Origin: Chitinophaga silvatica | GTDB lineage: Bacteria; Bacteroidota; Bacteroidia; Chitinophagales; Chitinophagaceae | Length of the DNA stretch: 64,000 bases | Reading direction: 5' to 3' | NCBI RefSeq assembly: GCF_003419895.1 | Contig: NZ_QPMM01000010.1 | Location: 1 to 64,000, forward strand | Shown: positions 48,977-59,330 of the stretch, in pieces | Position numbering within the stretch: the first letter of the stretch is position 1 | Layout: each line of letters starts with the position of its first letter | The notes under the pieces: model-generated | Told to the model about the DNA's origin: nothing | The model's input: the letters and a program-made list of their open reading frames with translations, nothing else | Databases searched by the model: none | Program-made: the position numbers and the translations under genes

Positions 48977-51763
48977 TTATTTTATAACAGGAGCTGGTGC
49001 TGGTGTAGCTCCTCCCAATTTGGTAAAATTCCAGACAAAGGTTAGCATAAAGTACCTCCGGATGGTAGTATTGTGTGATTCAGAAATGGTATTATCGTAA
49101 ATAGACCGATTTATTCCAATGTTCTGATTCAATAAATCGTTTACAGATACTCCCAGGATAATATCATCCTTCTTTCCGAATTTCTTATTAATACTGGCAT
49201 TTACAATAGCCACGTTATTATTGCCGGTGAAAACTGATGTCTTCTGCCGCAGGTTCCAGTTCATATTAGCATTCACCGTAAACTTAGCAGGCAAAAACAG
49301 TCCGAAACTAGGTCTGATTTCAAAATCCCAATAATTAGGTTGAATACGCTGAACTGATGACACGCTGGAGTGATAATTGGCATTACCATCAAAACCAAAC
49401 TCATATTTCTTGTCCACATATTTATTCAAAAAGAGACCCATAGAAGGATTTATTGTATTAGTTGTTACCAGTTCACTCTTCGTATAGTTAACATTTCGCG
49501 ATAAATTCACTCTGGCAGATGGACCAATCCTCAATTTCCATGGACTTATCATCCAGTTATAATTAAAGTTAAACCATCCGTATCTGTTGCCATTTAGGTT
49601 TACAGTCTGAGAGGTTGTCACACCATTACTGCTAATATCATTTTTACTACTAAAAGAATTCAACACAAAATTATACCCCATACTAATCCAGATACCACGT
49701 TGGGAAACAACCTTATAGTCAGAGAAATTCATATTAAATGAGTTCTGGAATGAGGGCTTCAGATCAGCATTTCCTATTTTAATATAAAGTGGATTATCGT
49801 TTACCACTAATGGCTGTAAATCTCCTAAACTTGGTTGGCTGGTATTTCCATTATAGGTAAATGCGAACCTTCTGTATTGAGAAAAATTATATCGGAACAA
49901 GGCTTTTGGATAGAAATTAATAAACTGTCTGTTGTATTCATGATCTCTAAACCTATCTGTTTGTGTAAAATTAGATAACCCCGCCGAGCTACCGAAGCTC
50001 ACCCTTACTTTATTCTTCGTATATCCATAATTGATACCCGCATGATTTGTAAAACTCGTTACACTAAAATCATTACTATATATAGAATCCAGCGCCGAAT
50101 ATTTACCCAATGGGTCCTGGTTATAGGAATACCTGTTAGAATTATTATTTAACCAGTTGAACCCATAATTGAGGGTAATTGTACTGTATTTCGATATTGG
50201 TTCCGTATAGGTAAGATTCGCATTAATATTTAACTTATCATTCTTCCCGATTTTTAATTGATCGAGCAGGTATAACGAATCTTCTTCATTTGGCCTGTAG
50301 AAGGTAGTGGTAGCATCCACAATTCCTCTGCCTGAGCTATTTTCATATGTTTCAGACAAATTGAAAGACATATTTCTTCTGTCTTTCTTAAACTTCTTAC
50401 GCCAGAAAATGTTAGCATTTATACTCTTATTGTCCGATACATTTGATACTTTCCTGTCATTGCTATTCTTCATCACATCATTGATCCATGTAGTACTGGT
50501 ACCCAAACCTACAGTATTCTTATGATCCAAAGCCCCATCCACGAGGATTCGAATTGAAGAAGTGGAATCAAATTTTAGTTCATAATCTCCATCTAACCTG
50601 TTTCTGAAAATGTGATTTTCGAAACTACCTGAGGAATTATCGTAATAGGTGGTATCTTTTGTTAGTACCTGTGATTTACTCCAGCTACTCCCTTCTACTC
50701 CCAGGTTCATAATTTTGTAGTTGGCATTCACTCGTTGTTTATCCTTATCCCATTTATCGTTATAGTGAATACCACCTGTTTGTACTAAAGGATAGCCATT
50801 ATCACCAAATTTACCATCCCAGCTATCATAATCATCTCCCCGGGATGAAAAATCAAAATCCCCATCTTCATTTACAGAAAAATCTCCATTGCCAGCCCCA
50901 AACTTGTCTCTATCGTTCCAATTCAGACCGATTTGTCCTGTATTTGAAAGAATGCCAAAGGCTGAAATCTTTTTCTTCCCTTTGAAATAGTTAAACATTA
51001 TCTGATTATCAAAAAAGCTTTCTGTACCTCCACCTGCAGCAACCTTTCCAAAAGCTCCTTTCTTTTTATCTTCTTTTAATTGAATATTAAGAGTGCGGGA
51101 TCGTTCTCCATCATCTACCCCCGTAAAAGACGCCTGATCGCTCTTTTTGTCATATAACTGCACTTTATCTACCATGTCTGCTCTCAAATTCTTTGTGACA
51201 AGTGTAGGATCATCTCCAAAAAATTCCTCTCCGTCTACCAATACCTTCTTTACACTTTCTCCCATGGCTTTAATTTCACCTTTACTATTAACTTCAATAC
51301 CGGGCAAAACTTTTAGCAGATCCTCAATATTTGCGTTCTCTGCCGTTTTAAAACTGCCCGCATTGTATTCAGTAGTATCGCCTTTCATCCTTATTGCTGC
51401 AATTTGTTGTTTTACAACTACTTCCTTCAATAACTTTGAAAGTTGAGTCAGCACAATCTTATTAACATTTCTGACGGATCCACTGTCTAACGTTAATGTA
51501 TCAACGTAATCAGCAAAAGTAGGATAACTCACTACCATTATATACTTACCCTGCTTCAAATTTGGTATCTCAAACTTCCCGGTTTCATTACTTCTCGAAA
51601 ATTTATACAAGGTAGAATCTTTAGGCTGCAACAACATAATAACAGCATTGTGAAGCTGAATCTGGTTGAGCGTATCTACAATAGTTCCCTTTACTGTGGC
51701 TTGTTGTGAATACGTAAATTGAAAAGCGCACATCAATAGGGTCAGTACGATAAGTTTTTTCAT
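48977..51763 (-). CDS. TonB-dependent receptor-like outer membrane protein
   Basis: The 928-aa protein has a signal peptide (about 1-19), a carboxypeptidase-regulatory-like (CarboxypepD_reg) domain (about 20-110), a plug-like region (120-225, TTEYNAGSFKTAENANIEDL, then VKKVLVDGEEFFGDDPTLV) and a long C-terminal beta-barrel ending in an aromatic-rich strand. It belongs to the outer-membrane-beta-barrel type found beside GLPGLI proteins. Substrate unknown. It lies in an operon with the GLPGLI gene. Confidence 0.9.
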   Translation of the reverse strand: MKKLIVLTLLMCAFQFTYSQQATVKGTIVDTLNQIQLHNAVIMLLQPKDSTLYKFSRSNETGKFEIPNLKQGKYIMVVSYPTFADYVDTLTLDSGSVRNVNKIVLTQLSKLLKEVVVKQQIAAIRMKGDTTEYNAGSFKTAENANIEDLLKVLPGIEVNSKGEIKAMGESVKKVLVDGEEFFGDDPTLVTKNLRADMVDKVQLYDKKSDQASFTGVDDGERSRTLNIQLKEDKKKGAFGKVAAGGGTESFFDNQIMFNYFKGKKKISAFGILSNTGQIGLNWNDRDKFGAGNGDFSVNEDGDFDFSSRGDDYDSWDGKFGDNGYPLVQTGGIHYNDKWDKDKQRVNANYKIMNLGVEGSSWSKSQVLTKDTTYYDNSSGSFENHIFRNRLDGDYELKFDSTSSIRILVDGALDHKNTVGLGTSTTWINDVMKNSNDRKVSNVSDNKSINANIFWRKKFKKDRRNMSFNLSETYENSSGRGIVDATTTFYRPNEEDSLYLLDQLKIGKNDKLNINANLTYTEPISKYSTITLNYGFNWLNNNSNRYSYNQDPLGKYSALDSIYSNDFSVTSFTNHAGINYGYTKNKVRVSFGSSAGLSNFTQTDRFRDHEYNRQFINFYPKALFRYNFSQYRRFAFTYNGNTSQPSLGDLQPLVVNDNPLYIKIGNADLKPSFQNSFNMNFSDYKVVSQRGIWISMGYNFVLNSFSSKNDISSNGVTTSQTVNLNGNRYGWFNFNYNWMISPWKLRIGPSARVNLSRNVNYTKSELVTTNTINPSMGLFLNKYVDKKYEFGFDGNANYHSSVSSVQRIQPNYWDFEIRPSFGLFLPAKFTVNANMNWNLRQKTSVFTGNNNVAIVNASINKKFGKKDDIILGVSVNDLLNQNIGINRSIYDNTISESHNTTIRRYFMLTFVWNFTKLGGATPAPAPVIK

Positions 51764-51917
51764 TGTGGGATTTAAATCTATTTAGTACAGACGCAATAGT
51801 TTTAAAATTCCATAATAAATTCATAACTTTTATTTCGATAATGATAAACATCTGTTAAATCATTGTCTATTTATCATGTAGACAATATAGTTTTTTAAAC
51901 ATACACGCGCCTACGTT

Positions 51918-53636
51918 ATGAAAACAGCAAAAGAAAGGAGAAGTAGTAATTGGTTTGGGAGAGATGGGAAAGATGGATTTATTTATCGAGCCTGGCTAAA
52001 AAAGCAGGGAATTCCCGCTTATGAGCTGGAAGGTAAACCCATCATCGGCATCTGTAACACCTGGTCTGAACTTACTCCATGCAATTCACATTTCAGAGAA
52101 TTAGCTGAATCAGTAAAAAGAGGAGTCCTGGAAGCCGGTGGATATCCACTGGAATTTCCTGTAATGTCGTTGGGCGAAACGCTTATGAAGCCAACTGCAA
52201 TGCTCTACCGCAACCTGGTTAGTATGGATGTGGAAGAATCGATCAGGGCTAACCCGTTAGATGGAGTAGTATTACTATGCGGATGCGATAAAACCACACC
52301 AGCCCTGGTTATGGGAGCCTGCAGTGTAGATATTCCAACAATTGTTGTTTCTGGTGGCGCTATGCTAACAGGCAGACATATGGGAAAAAGCATTAGTACC
52401 AGTGATGTATGGAGATTCAGCGAAAACGTGAGAGCCGGAAAAATGACCAATGAAGAACTGGCAATGGCCGAGGCAGGTATGTGCAGAAGCGATGGCCATT
52501 GTGCAGTAATGGGTACTGCATCCACTATGGCCTGTATGGTAGAATCGCTGGGCCTTTCCTTACCTCAGAATGCCGCTATTCCGGCGCCGGATGCTGCAAG
52601 AAAAGTAATAGCACAACTCTCGGGTATTGAAATTGTGAAAATGGTGAAGGAAGACAGACGCTTGTCTGATATTCTAACCCGCCAGGCATTTGAAAACGCT
52701 ATACGTGTAAATGCCGCTATTGGAGGCTCCACCAACTTCGTAATACATTTACTGGCCATTGCCGGCCGAATGGGTATTCAGCTGGAATTACAGGACATGG
52801 ATACTTTCTCTAACGGTATTCCGTTACTAGCTAATCTACAACCTTCAGGAAGCTACTTTATGGAAGATCTGTACTATGCAGGTGGATTACCGGCTGTAAT
52901 CAATGCACTTCTTCCTCATATGAATAAAAATTGTATCACTGCCAACGGGAAAACTGTTGAAGAGAATTACAATAAAGCAGTGAGTTATAATAAAGAAGTC
53001 ATCACAGACCTCCATGCTCCGTTTAATCCTCTTTCCGGAATAGTTGTACTACATGGAAATATTTGTGAAAACGGGGCCGTAATCAAACCTTCCGCTGCCA
53101 GTAAACACCTGATGCAACATACAGGCAAAGCCGTTGTTTTTGAGGATATTGATGATTACAAACACAGAATTGATTTACCAGACCTCGATGTTGATGAAAA
53201 TAGTATACTGGTACTGAAAAATGTAGGTCCTAAAGGCTACCCGGGAATGCCGGAAGTGGGGAACCTTGGATTGCCTGCTAAGGTATTGGCTAAAGGCATT
53301 ACCGATATGGTTAGAATTTCTGACGGCAGAATGAGTGGTACAGGCTTTGGAACCGTTGTACTTCATGTTTCTCCGGAAGCTGCGGCAGGCGGCACACTGG
53401 CTATTCTGAAAGATGGAGACATCATCACACTGGACGTAGCCAAACGTACTTTACAGGCACATATTTCGGACGAAGAAATTGCACAACGAAAAGCAATCAT
53501 GAAACCTAATTATCCTGTTGCTACACGCGGGTATGTACAACTCTATCAACAACACGTTGAACAGGCACACCTGGGCGCAGATCTGGACTTCCTGAAAGGA
53601 GGCTCCGGTAGCGAAGTAACACGAGATTCACACTAA
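51918..53636 (+). CDS. IlvD/Edd family dehydratase (sugar-acid dehydratase type)
   Basis: The 572-aa protein resembles L-arabonate/D-xylonate dehydratases of the IlvD/Edd superfamily more than valine-pathway IlvD. It shows SNWFGRDGKDGFIYRAWLKK, GICNTWSELTPCNSHFRELA, LLCGCDKTTPALVMGA, GMCRSDGHCAVMGTASTM and RISDGRMSGTGFGTVVLHV. The Cys residues of GICNTW, CGCDK and MCRSDGHC are the likely iron-sulfur ligands. It removes water from an aldonate. The SDR gene 11 nt downstream suggests a pathway for a sugar acid. Arabonate, xylonate, fuconate and similar substrates are all possible. Confidence 0.9.
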   Translation: MKTAKERRSSNWFGRDGKDGFIYRAWLKKQGIPAYELEGKPIIGICNTWSELTPCNSHFRELAESVKRGVLEAGGYPLEFPVMSLGETLMKPTAMLYRNLVSMDVEESIRANPLDGVVLLCGCDKTTPALVMGACSVDIPTIVVSGGAMLTGRHMGKSISTSDVWRFSENVRAGKMTNEELAMAEAGMCRSDGHCAVMGTASTMACMVESLGLSLPQNAAIPAPDAARKVIAQLSGIEIVKMVKEDRRLSDILTRQAFENAIRVNAAIGGSTNFVIHLLAIAGRMGIQLELQDMDTFSNGIPLLANLQPSGSYFMEDLYYAGGLPAVINALLPHMNKNCITANGKTVEENYNKAVSYNKEVITDLHAPFNPLSGIVVLHGNICENGAVIKPSAASKHLMQHTGKAVVFEDIDDYKHRIDLPDLDVDENSILVLKNVGPKGYPGMPEVGNLGLPAKVLAKGITDMVRISDGRMSGTGFGTVVLHVSPEAAAGGTLAILKDGDIITLDVAKRTLQAHISDEEIAQRKAIMKPNYPVATRGYVQLYQQHVEQAHLGADLDFLKGGSGSEVTRDSH

Positions 53637-53647
53637 AACTGATTGTT

Positions 53648-54406
53648 ATGAGATTTCATAAAAAAGTAGCTATTGTTACAGGAGCAGGACAAGGAATTGG
53701 TTTTGAAATAGCCAGACAGCTGGCTGTTGAAGGTGCATCTGTTATATTGAATGACCTGGATGAAAAACTGGCTAATACTGCTGCCTCTGAGATCAGCTCT
53801 AAAAATGGAATTTGCCAGGCCATGTACGGTGATGCCAGCAATACTACTTTCATTAAACGGATGGTAGATATGGCTGTTAAAAATTATGGCAGTCTGGATG
53901 TTGTTATCGCTAATGCAGGTATCACTTTATTCGGCGATTTTTTTACGTATACTCCTGAAGCCTTCAACCGGGTAATGCAGGTAAATTTAGGTGGAACCTT
54001 CTTCCTTGCACAAGCCGCAGCTAATCAGATGAAGCTCCAGAAAAACGGAGGCTCTATTCTTTTTACCTCGTCTGTTACGGGGCACCAGGCACATAAAGAC
54101 CTTGCTGCCTATGGGATGAGCAAAGCCGCCCTTGAAATGCTGGCTAAAAACCTCGTAATTGAGCTTTCTGCACATCACATCACTGTAAATACAATTGCTC
54201 CGGGAGCTACGCTCACTGAAAGAACAATGGACGATCCGACCTATGAAAAAACATGGTCGGAGCTTACTCCAACCGGCAGGCCGGCTTATACGTCAGATAT
54301 TGCACAGGCGGCACTTTTCCTGGTTTCAGAGCAGGCGCGCCATATTACTGGTCAAAGCCTGATTGTTGATGGCGGCTGGACTAGCATCAGTCCTTCACCC
54401 TTCTGA
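53648..54406 (+). CDS. SDR family oxidoreductase, sugar-acid type
   Basis: The 252-aa classical SDR has TGAGQGIG, NDLD, VIANAG, the active Ser in FTSSVTG and YGMSK for the catalytic Tyr and Lys. Placed 11 nt after the aldonate dehydratase, it may oxidise a 2-keto-3-deoxy sugar acid or the sugar itself. Its 3' end overlaps the convergent helicase gene end by 12 nt. Confidence 0.9.
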   Translation: MRFHKKVAIVTGAGQGIGFEIARQLAVEGASVILNDLDEKLANTAASEISSKNGICQAMYGDASNTTFIKRMVDMAVKNYGSLDVVIANAGITLFGDFFTYTPEAFNRVMQVNLGGTFFLAQAAANQMKLQKNGGSILFTSSVTGHQAHKDLAAYGMSKAALEMLAKNLVIELSAHHITVNTIAPGATLTERTMDDPTYEKTWSELTPTGRPAYTSDIAQAALFLVSEQARHITGQSLIVDGGWTSISPSPF

Positions 54407-57400
54407 TAATAAATCCAGCAAATCTTCTGTAGTGAGGCTGCCCGCAGCCTCACTACCAGTTAATAACTGTTCGGCCAACTCCTTCTTCAGATGATGCAGT
54501 TGAATGATTTTCTCTTCTATGGTTTGTTCTGCTACCAGTCGATATACCGTTACAGGCCTGGTTTGCCCTATACGATACGCCCTATCGGCCGCCTGGTCTT
54601 CAATTGCAGGGTTCCACCAGGGGTCTAATTGGATGACATAGTCGGCTGCCGTGAGATTCAAGCCCTGCCCACCAGCTTTGAGGCTAATTAAAAACAGGGC
54701 ACCTTTGCCCGCCTGGAACTCCTTCACCCGTTGCTCTCTTTGTTTGATAGTAGTACTCCCGTCCAGATACAGGTATTCAATGCCTAATCTGTCTAACGCC
54801 TGTTTTACTAACCCCAAATGTTGAACGAACTGGCTAAACACTAAAGCACGATGATTATTGGCTATCAGTTCTTCAACAATTTCCTGGAACGCCGATAACT
54901 TGGATGACAGAATATCTGTTTCAGTATCTACCAGGGCCGGATTACAGGCCGCCAATCTTAGCCTTGTAATTTCGGCCAATGCCCTGATATGTTGTTGTCC
55001 ATGTTTTCCTTCCTGCGTTTTGATATGTTCTAAAGCTGTACGCCGCAAAGCCTCATAAAATGCCTTCTCTGAAGGCGATAATCTTATCAGCTTTGTAATC
55101 TCTGTTTTTGGAGGCAATTCATCCAATACACTTGTTTTTGTACGCCTTAATAAAAACGGAGACACCAGTTTTCTTAAATGCTGCTTGATTTCAGCTGCCG
55201 GATTTCTTACAGCAGGAAATACAAATTGTTTATTAAAATGTTCAAGAGAGCCCAATAGTCCTGGGTTCAGGAAATTAAACAAACTCCACAGTTCCAAAGT
55301 ATGATTTTGTATAGGCGTTCCAGTTAGCATTAACCTGAAAGTACCTTGCAACTTCAATGCAGCCCTGGCAGTTTTAGTCTGGAAGTTCTTAATAGTATGC
55401 GCTTCATCTAAAACGATAGTATGCCACTTTGTAGCTGGCAGCTCATCGGAGGTTTGCAGAACCCCATACGTAGTAAGAACTACAGTAAATGGACCCGCAT
55501 TCTTAATGATAGCAGCTCTGTCGCCCTGCGCCAGGGAAACTACAGTTAGAGTTGGTGCAAATTTATTGATCTCACTAATCCAGTTTGGTATCACGGATGC
55601 CGGACAAATAATCAGTGCCGCCCCATCTTCGGCCCTGTGTAACAGCAATGCAATAGCCTGAATAGTTTTTCCGAGTCCCATATCATCCGCGAGGCAAGCG
55701 CCTGCTCCCCATGCAGCTAACCTGGTCATCCAGTGGAAGCCTTCCTCCTGATACGGCCTTAAAGTAGTTTGCAGCGCAACCGGTACAGTTGCCTGCTCCA
55801 TTAAGGCAGCAGCTCTTTTATGTACAAATTTATCAAAACCTTTATCGGTAGTTACACTACCGGCTTTCTCCAATAACTCATCCAGAAGCGGTAAAGCGAA
55901 GGGTTGAATATTTATTTTTCCATGATCAAAAACAGATGCTATTGCTAATTCATTGAGCCTTTTACGCAGATCTGAATTAAGGGCAAGATATGCTCCTCCC
56001 TGTAATTCAATAAATCTCTTCTTGGATGTTCTGGTAGTATCTAATAATGATTGCAGAGACAGTACGGTATCTTCATCTACCTTGAGTTCACCTTCACACT
56101 GGAACCAGTGATGTTTTTCCTGAATCGACATGCGAAGATGCATAAAGCCGGCAGATTTAGTAACCTTATATCGTTCCCCTTCCGGCCATTCTGCCCTAAC
56201 AATATCGGGATTTTGCTGAATGATTTCCAGTAATTCGAGACAATCTAAAGGGTCTTCGAAAATGATGGCATCTTCTGTAAATTCAGAAGATACGATTCCT
56301 TCGATGAGGGATAAAAAGCTATGGAATAAACGTTGTTCCTCTTCGAGGTTCCTGGTTGTCTGCACTTTTATTCCCTTGCTTATTCCAATGACGTGTAAGG
56401 CACCTTTACCGGGTTTGCAGTATGGGGGTTCTGCATTAAATGGTTTTACATAAAATGCACCTTTAAGGCCTTCTCCCAGAGGTACCAGTTGCACTACTAT
56501 ACGAGCATCGGCCGTTACCTTCATCAAATCTGCGTTCAATTCTCCAATATCGGCATGGATGGTAAGATGAGTACCCAGGCTTTTAATTACCTCCGTTAGT
56601 TTCGTTTTTCCAGTTTCAGGCACATAGGCTATCTGATCTAAGGTTTGCAATAATTTTCTTTGCTGAGGAGTTAGTTGAATTACCTTTAGCCTTGTTTCAG
56701 ATTCACGGACGAAAACGGTATTACTTGAGAAATCTTGCAGATTAGCAGAAAACGTGTAGCCATAACTGTTGGTATTAATACTTAACTCAGGTTTCCCAAT
56801 GATCACCTCAACATTAGTACTGGCGTCATCAGCAAATAAAAACGGATGACCGGCAATCTCCTGCCAAACCCTTTCGCTGAAAGAATAATGCTCTCCATCA
56901 TTATTGTAATAATGATCTTTCTGAATGGTATTGGCAATTCTGAAATCCTGGTCGGTCATGCCTTGCATCTTACCTTCCTTAAGTTTTTTAAGTGCTAAAT
57001 TCCTGCCATTACTCCAGCTATTGCCTTGGTATGATTGTATAATTGGTTGTATGGTATAATGATTGAAGTCTAGCAGGTAGATAATCCTGGTAGCTTCAGG
57101 AGTTTTAGCCTTATTGTTATTTTGTTCTGTTTCCAGTAAGATATTCAGCAAACGTTCCCATTCCGGTGCAGGTGCAGATTGTAAAAATAATGATGGAGTT
57201 CCTATTTGTTTATTGAGTTGGTGAAATAATGTTTCATAACCCATATAATTTTCTTCCTGATATAATCCTAAAAGTTCATAAGCCAGGAGGTTGTATTTAG
57301 CAGCCACAGATTCCGATAAAAGCTGCCCAATTAACGGATAGAATTGTTTTAGCAACTTACTGCGGGGATGAAACAATTTCAGACTTAGAATGGCCAATAA

Positions 57401-58393
57401 ACTAAGTAAAGGGCTATCATTACGTTCGAGGATCAGCAGCAATTGATTTTCAGCTTTTTCCTTACGACCAGCATGAAGATGCAATAAGCAAATTGCAGGA
57501 ATAAAATCGGGGATCGACTTTCTATCGTAGCTGGTCGTTAACTTTTCTACAAGTGCAGTAATCTCCTTTCCAGATAACTGTGTGAGTAAATACGCATAGT
57601 AGAAAGCCCAAACAGAAGAAGCAGGGAGTGTATTCTTTTTATCCAGCTGGCGCTGTGCCTTAAGTCCTTTATTGAAGAAGCTTTGAGCCTCCTCTATTTT
57701 TCCGGAATACAAACCTTCTACCCCTTTCCAGTAAAACGAATCAGAACCGGTAGTGAGAGTGCCTTGAAGTAAAGGAATTAACGGATAGGCATAAGAATAT
57801 TGATCAGCGAATATTGATAGCTCCTGAAGTGGAGCAAGTTTTAATAATTGATCGTTTAATGCATATTCTACCAGTTTATCCATACTTTCCTGACTGAAAT
57901 AATTCAGTAAATCTGTATAAACAGGAAAGTAGAGCAGGTATGAGATAGCAGGTAAATAACTGGAAAGCTCTTGTTCCAGTTTCTTTACGGGCAGGAGCAG
58001 CAAGGACCTGCTACCCGTAAAATAAGCAGTTAGCAATTGTTGGAATTCCTGGGCGCGGATATTAACCTGAAAGAAGATAGGATTTATACCGCGGGTAAGT
58101 TGAGTTAAAAAGGAATAATCAGGATTTGAAACTACTTCCGGGAAAATCAGGAAGTTGAGTGCAGGAGGTACAGAATAGGTTCCAGTGACTTGTTTAACTA
58201 CCAGTTTTTTTGCGATGAGAATTTTTACAAGAGCGGCGATATCGGCATCTTGCAACGGTGTAAGTTTCTTTAGCGCATCGATAATAATATGATGTTCCAG
58301 GGGATGAAGATAGAATGAGAGGACATCTACGATGTATTTCATTTCTATGCTCAGTTCCTTGTATTGCTGCCGGTAATATTGTTCATTCACCAT
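54395..58393 (-). CDS. SNF2-family DNA helicase/ATPase with large N-terminal region
   Basis: The 1332-aa protein has a C-terminal Swi2/Snf2 motor (from about residue 880). Walker A is DDMGLGKT (near 902), the DEAH box is LDEAH (near 996), motif III is LTGTPIQNH (near 1026), and motifs V-VI are SLKAGGQGLNLTAADYV and DRAYRIGQTRP (near 1271). The first 880 residues are unassigned; they include helical repeat-like parts (around 200-400) and a region rich in beta segments. No SWIM zinc motif was seen. SNF2 enzymes of this type translocate on DNA, possibly clearing stalled polymerases or acting in defence. The GntR gene lies 14 nt upstream. Confidence 0.9.
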   Translation of the reverse strand: MVNEQYYRQQYKELSIEMKYIVDVLSFYLHPLEHHIIIDALKKLTPLQDADIAALVKILIAKKLVVKQVTGTYSVPPALNFLIFPEVVSNPDYSFLTQLTRGINPIFFQVNIRAQEFQQLLTAYFTGSRSLLLLPVKKLEQELSSYLPAISYLLYFPVYTDLLNYFSQESMDKLVEYALNDQLLKLAPLQELSIFADQYSYAYPLIPLLQGTLTTGSDSFYWKGVEGLYSGKIEEAQSFFNKGLKAQRQLDKKNTLPASSVWAFYYAYLLTQLSGKEITALVEKLTTSYDRKSIPDFIPAICLLHLHAGRKEKAENQLLLILERNDSPLLSLLAILSLKLFHPRSKLLKQFYPLIGQLLSESVAAKYNLLAYELLGLYQEENYMGYETLFHQLNKQIGTPSLFLQSAPAPEWERLLNILLETEQNNNKAKTPEATRIIYLLDFNHYTIQPIIQSYQGNSWSNGRNLALKKLKEGKMQGMTDQDFRIANTIQKDHYYNNDGEHYSFSERVWQEIAGHPFLFADDASTNVEVIIGKPELSINTNSYGYTFSANLQDFSSNTVFVRESETRLKVIQLTPQQRKLLQTLDQIAYVPETGKTKLTEVIKSLGTHLTIHADIGELNADLMKVTADARIVVQLVPLGEGLKGAFYVKPFNAEPPYCKPGKGALHVIGISKGIKVQTTRNLEEEQRLFHSFLSLIEGIVSSEFTEDAIIFEDPLDCLELLEIIQQNPDIVRAEWPEGERYKVTKSAGFMHLRMSIQEKHHWFQCEGELKVDEDTVLSLQSLLDTTRTSKKRFIELQGGAYLALNSDLRKRLNELAIASVFDHGKINIQPFALPLLDELLEKAGSVTTDKGFDKFVHKRAAALMEQATVPVALQTTLRPYQEEGFHWMTRLAAWGAGACLADDMGLGKTIQAIALLLHRAEDGAALIICPASVIPNWISEINKFAPTLTVVSLAQGDRAAIIKNAGPFTVVLTTYGVLQTSDELPATKWHTIVLDEAHTIKNFQTKTARAALKLQGTFRLMLTGTPIQNHTLELWSLFNFLNPGLLGSLEHFNKQFVFPAVRNPAAEIKQHLRKLVSPFLLRRTKTSVLDELPPKTEITKLIRLSPSEKAFYEALRRTALEHIKTQEGKHGQQHIRALAEITRLRLAACNPALVDTETDILSSKLSAFQEIVEELIANNHRALVFSQFVQHLGLVKQALDRLGIEYLYLDGSTTIKQREQRVKEFQAGKGALFLISLKAGGQGLNLTAADYVIQLDPWWNPAIEDQAADRAYRIGQTRPVTVYRLVAEQTIEEKIIQLHHLKKELAEQLLTGSEAAGSLTTEDLLDLLSEG

Positions 58394-58407
58394 ACCGGCA
58401 AATGTAG

Positions 58408-59139
58408 CTATTCTCTTCTGCTTTCTACAGTATAAACGAAGCTATCCGCCCGGTAATATCCTAGGTTGTATTCAATAGGTCTTTCGCCCTGGTCGTATAC
58501 AAAACGTTTACGGAACAGAATAGGGCTACCTGATTCTAGTTCGAGTTTGGATGCGAGAAATTTATCGGCAGATTTGGCACTGATTTCTTCTTTGGAAAGA
58601 GTGGCAATAGTCATGTAATCCTTTTCCAGGATATCGTACAGTGGGCGTTTAAAGTCTTCTTCTCCGGTGAGTCCAACCCTTGGGTGGAAGTAGGAAATAA
58701 AATAGACGAAGGGGCCTTCTGCTTTACCTCTGAGTCTTTCTAATTTTAATATTTTCTTGGTAGGTTCTATTTCGAAGAAATTGGCAATATTTTCATCGGG
58801 GAGTACCCAGGTGACATGAAGTTCGAAGTTTTTGATCACAATTCCTCTTGCTGTCATTTCCTGAGTGAAGCTTTGCCAATTTTTTGATTTAGAGCTGATG
58901 GTTGCTTCAGCTACTTTGGTTCCAACACCTTTTTTACGTACCAGCAGGCCTTCATAGACCAGTTTATTAATTGCATGACGAAGGGTGGATCTGGAAATGG
59001 CTAATTGCTTGGCTAGTTGTACTTCATTCGGAAAGAATTTGCCCCCTGCATATTGCGGGTCCCGGATCATGTTGCGCAACAAGTTCTCTGCCTGTATATG
59101 AAGGGGCAAAGGATTTTTATGATCAATACTCAAATTCAT
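58408..59139 (-). CDS. GntR-family transcriptional regulator (UTRA/HutC subfamily)
   Basis: The 243-aa regulator has a GntR winged helix (about 10-75, PLHIQAENLLRNMIRDPQY, then QLAISRSTLRHAINKLVYEG) and a C-terminal UTRA sensing domain (about 90-243, FELHVTWVLPDENIANFFEI to FRKRFVYDQGERPIEYNLGYYR). UTRA regulators sense sugars or their phosphates, histidine-pathway compounds and similar. The ATG at 59139 is preferred over 59175. It could control the SusC/SusD locus that begins about 1.1 kb away on the other strand. Confidence 0.9.
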   Translation of the reverse strand: MNLSIDHKNPLPLHIQAENLLRNMIRDPQYAGGKFFPNEVQLAKQLAISRSTLRHAINKLVYEGLLVRKKGVGTKVAEATISSKSKNWQSFTQEMTARGIVIKNFELHVTWVLPDENIANFFEIEPTKKILKLERLRGKAEGPFVYFISYFHPRVGLTGEEDFKRPLYDILEKDYMTIATLSKEEISAKSADKFLASKLELESGSPILFRKRFVYDQGERPIEYNLGYYRADSFVYTVESRRE

Positions 59140-59297
59140 GCGTGCAAAGCAACTGGAAATAAGTAAGAAAAACAAACAAGCCCTGTTAGTTTATCGATTT
59201 TGCATAAAAATTAAATTTTATTTAATTCTTAATAATATGAATAATAATATATTATCTCTATTCTTTAAATTTTCTTGTTATAATTAATTTATGTTTA

Positions 59298-59311
59298 TAT
59301 GTTTGTACATA
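59298..59311. promoter_or_regulatory. Candidate GntR operator
   Basis: TATGT (59298-59302), four bases, ACATA (59307-59311): a small inverted repeat in the AT-rich gap between the GntR gene and the unassigned ORF. The binding protein is not known. Confidence 0.35.
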
Positions 59312-59330
59312 ATAATCCGGGTTCCACATT

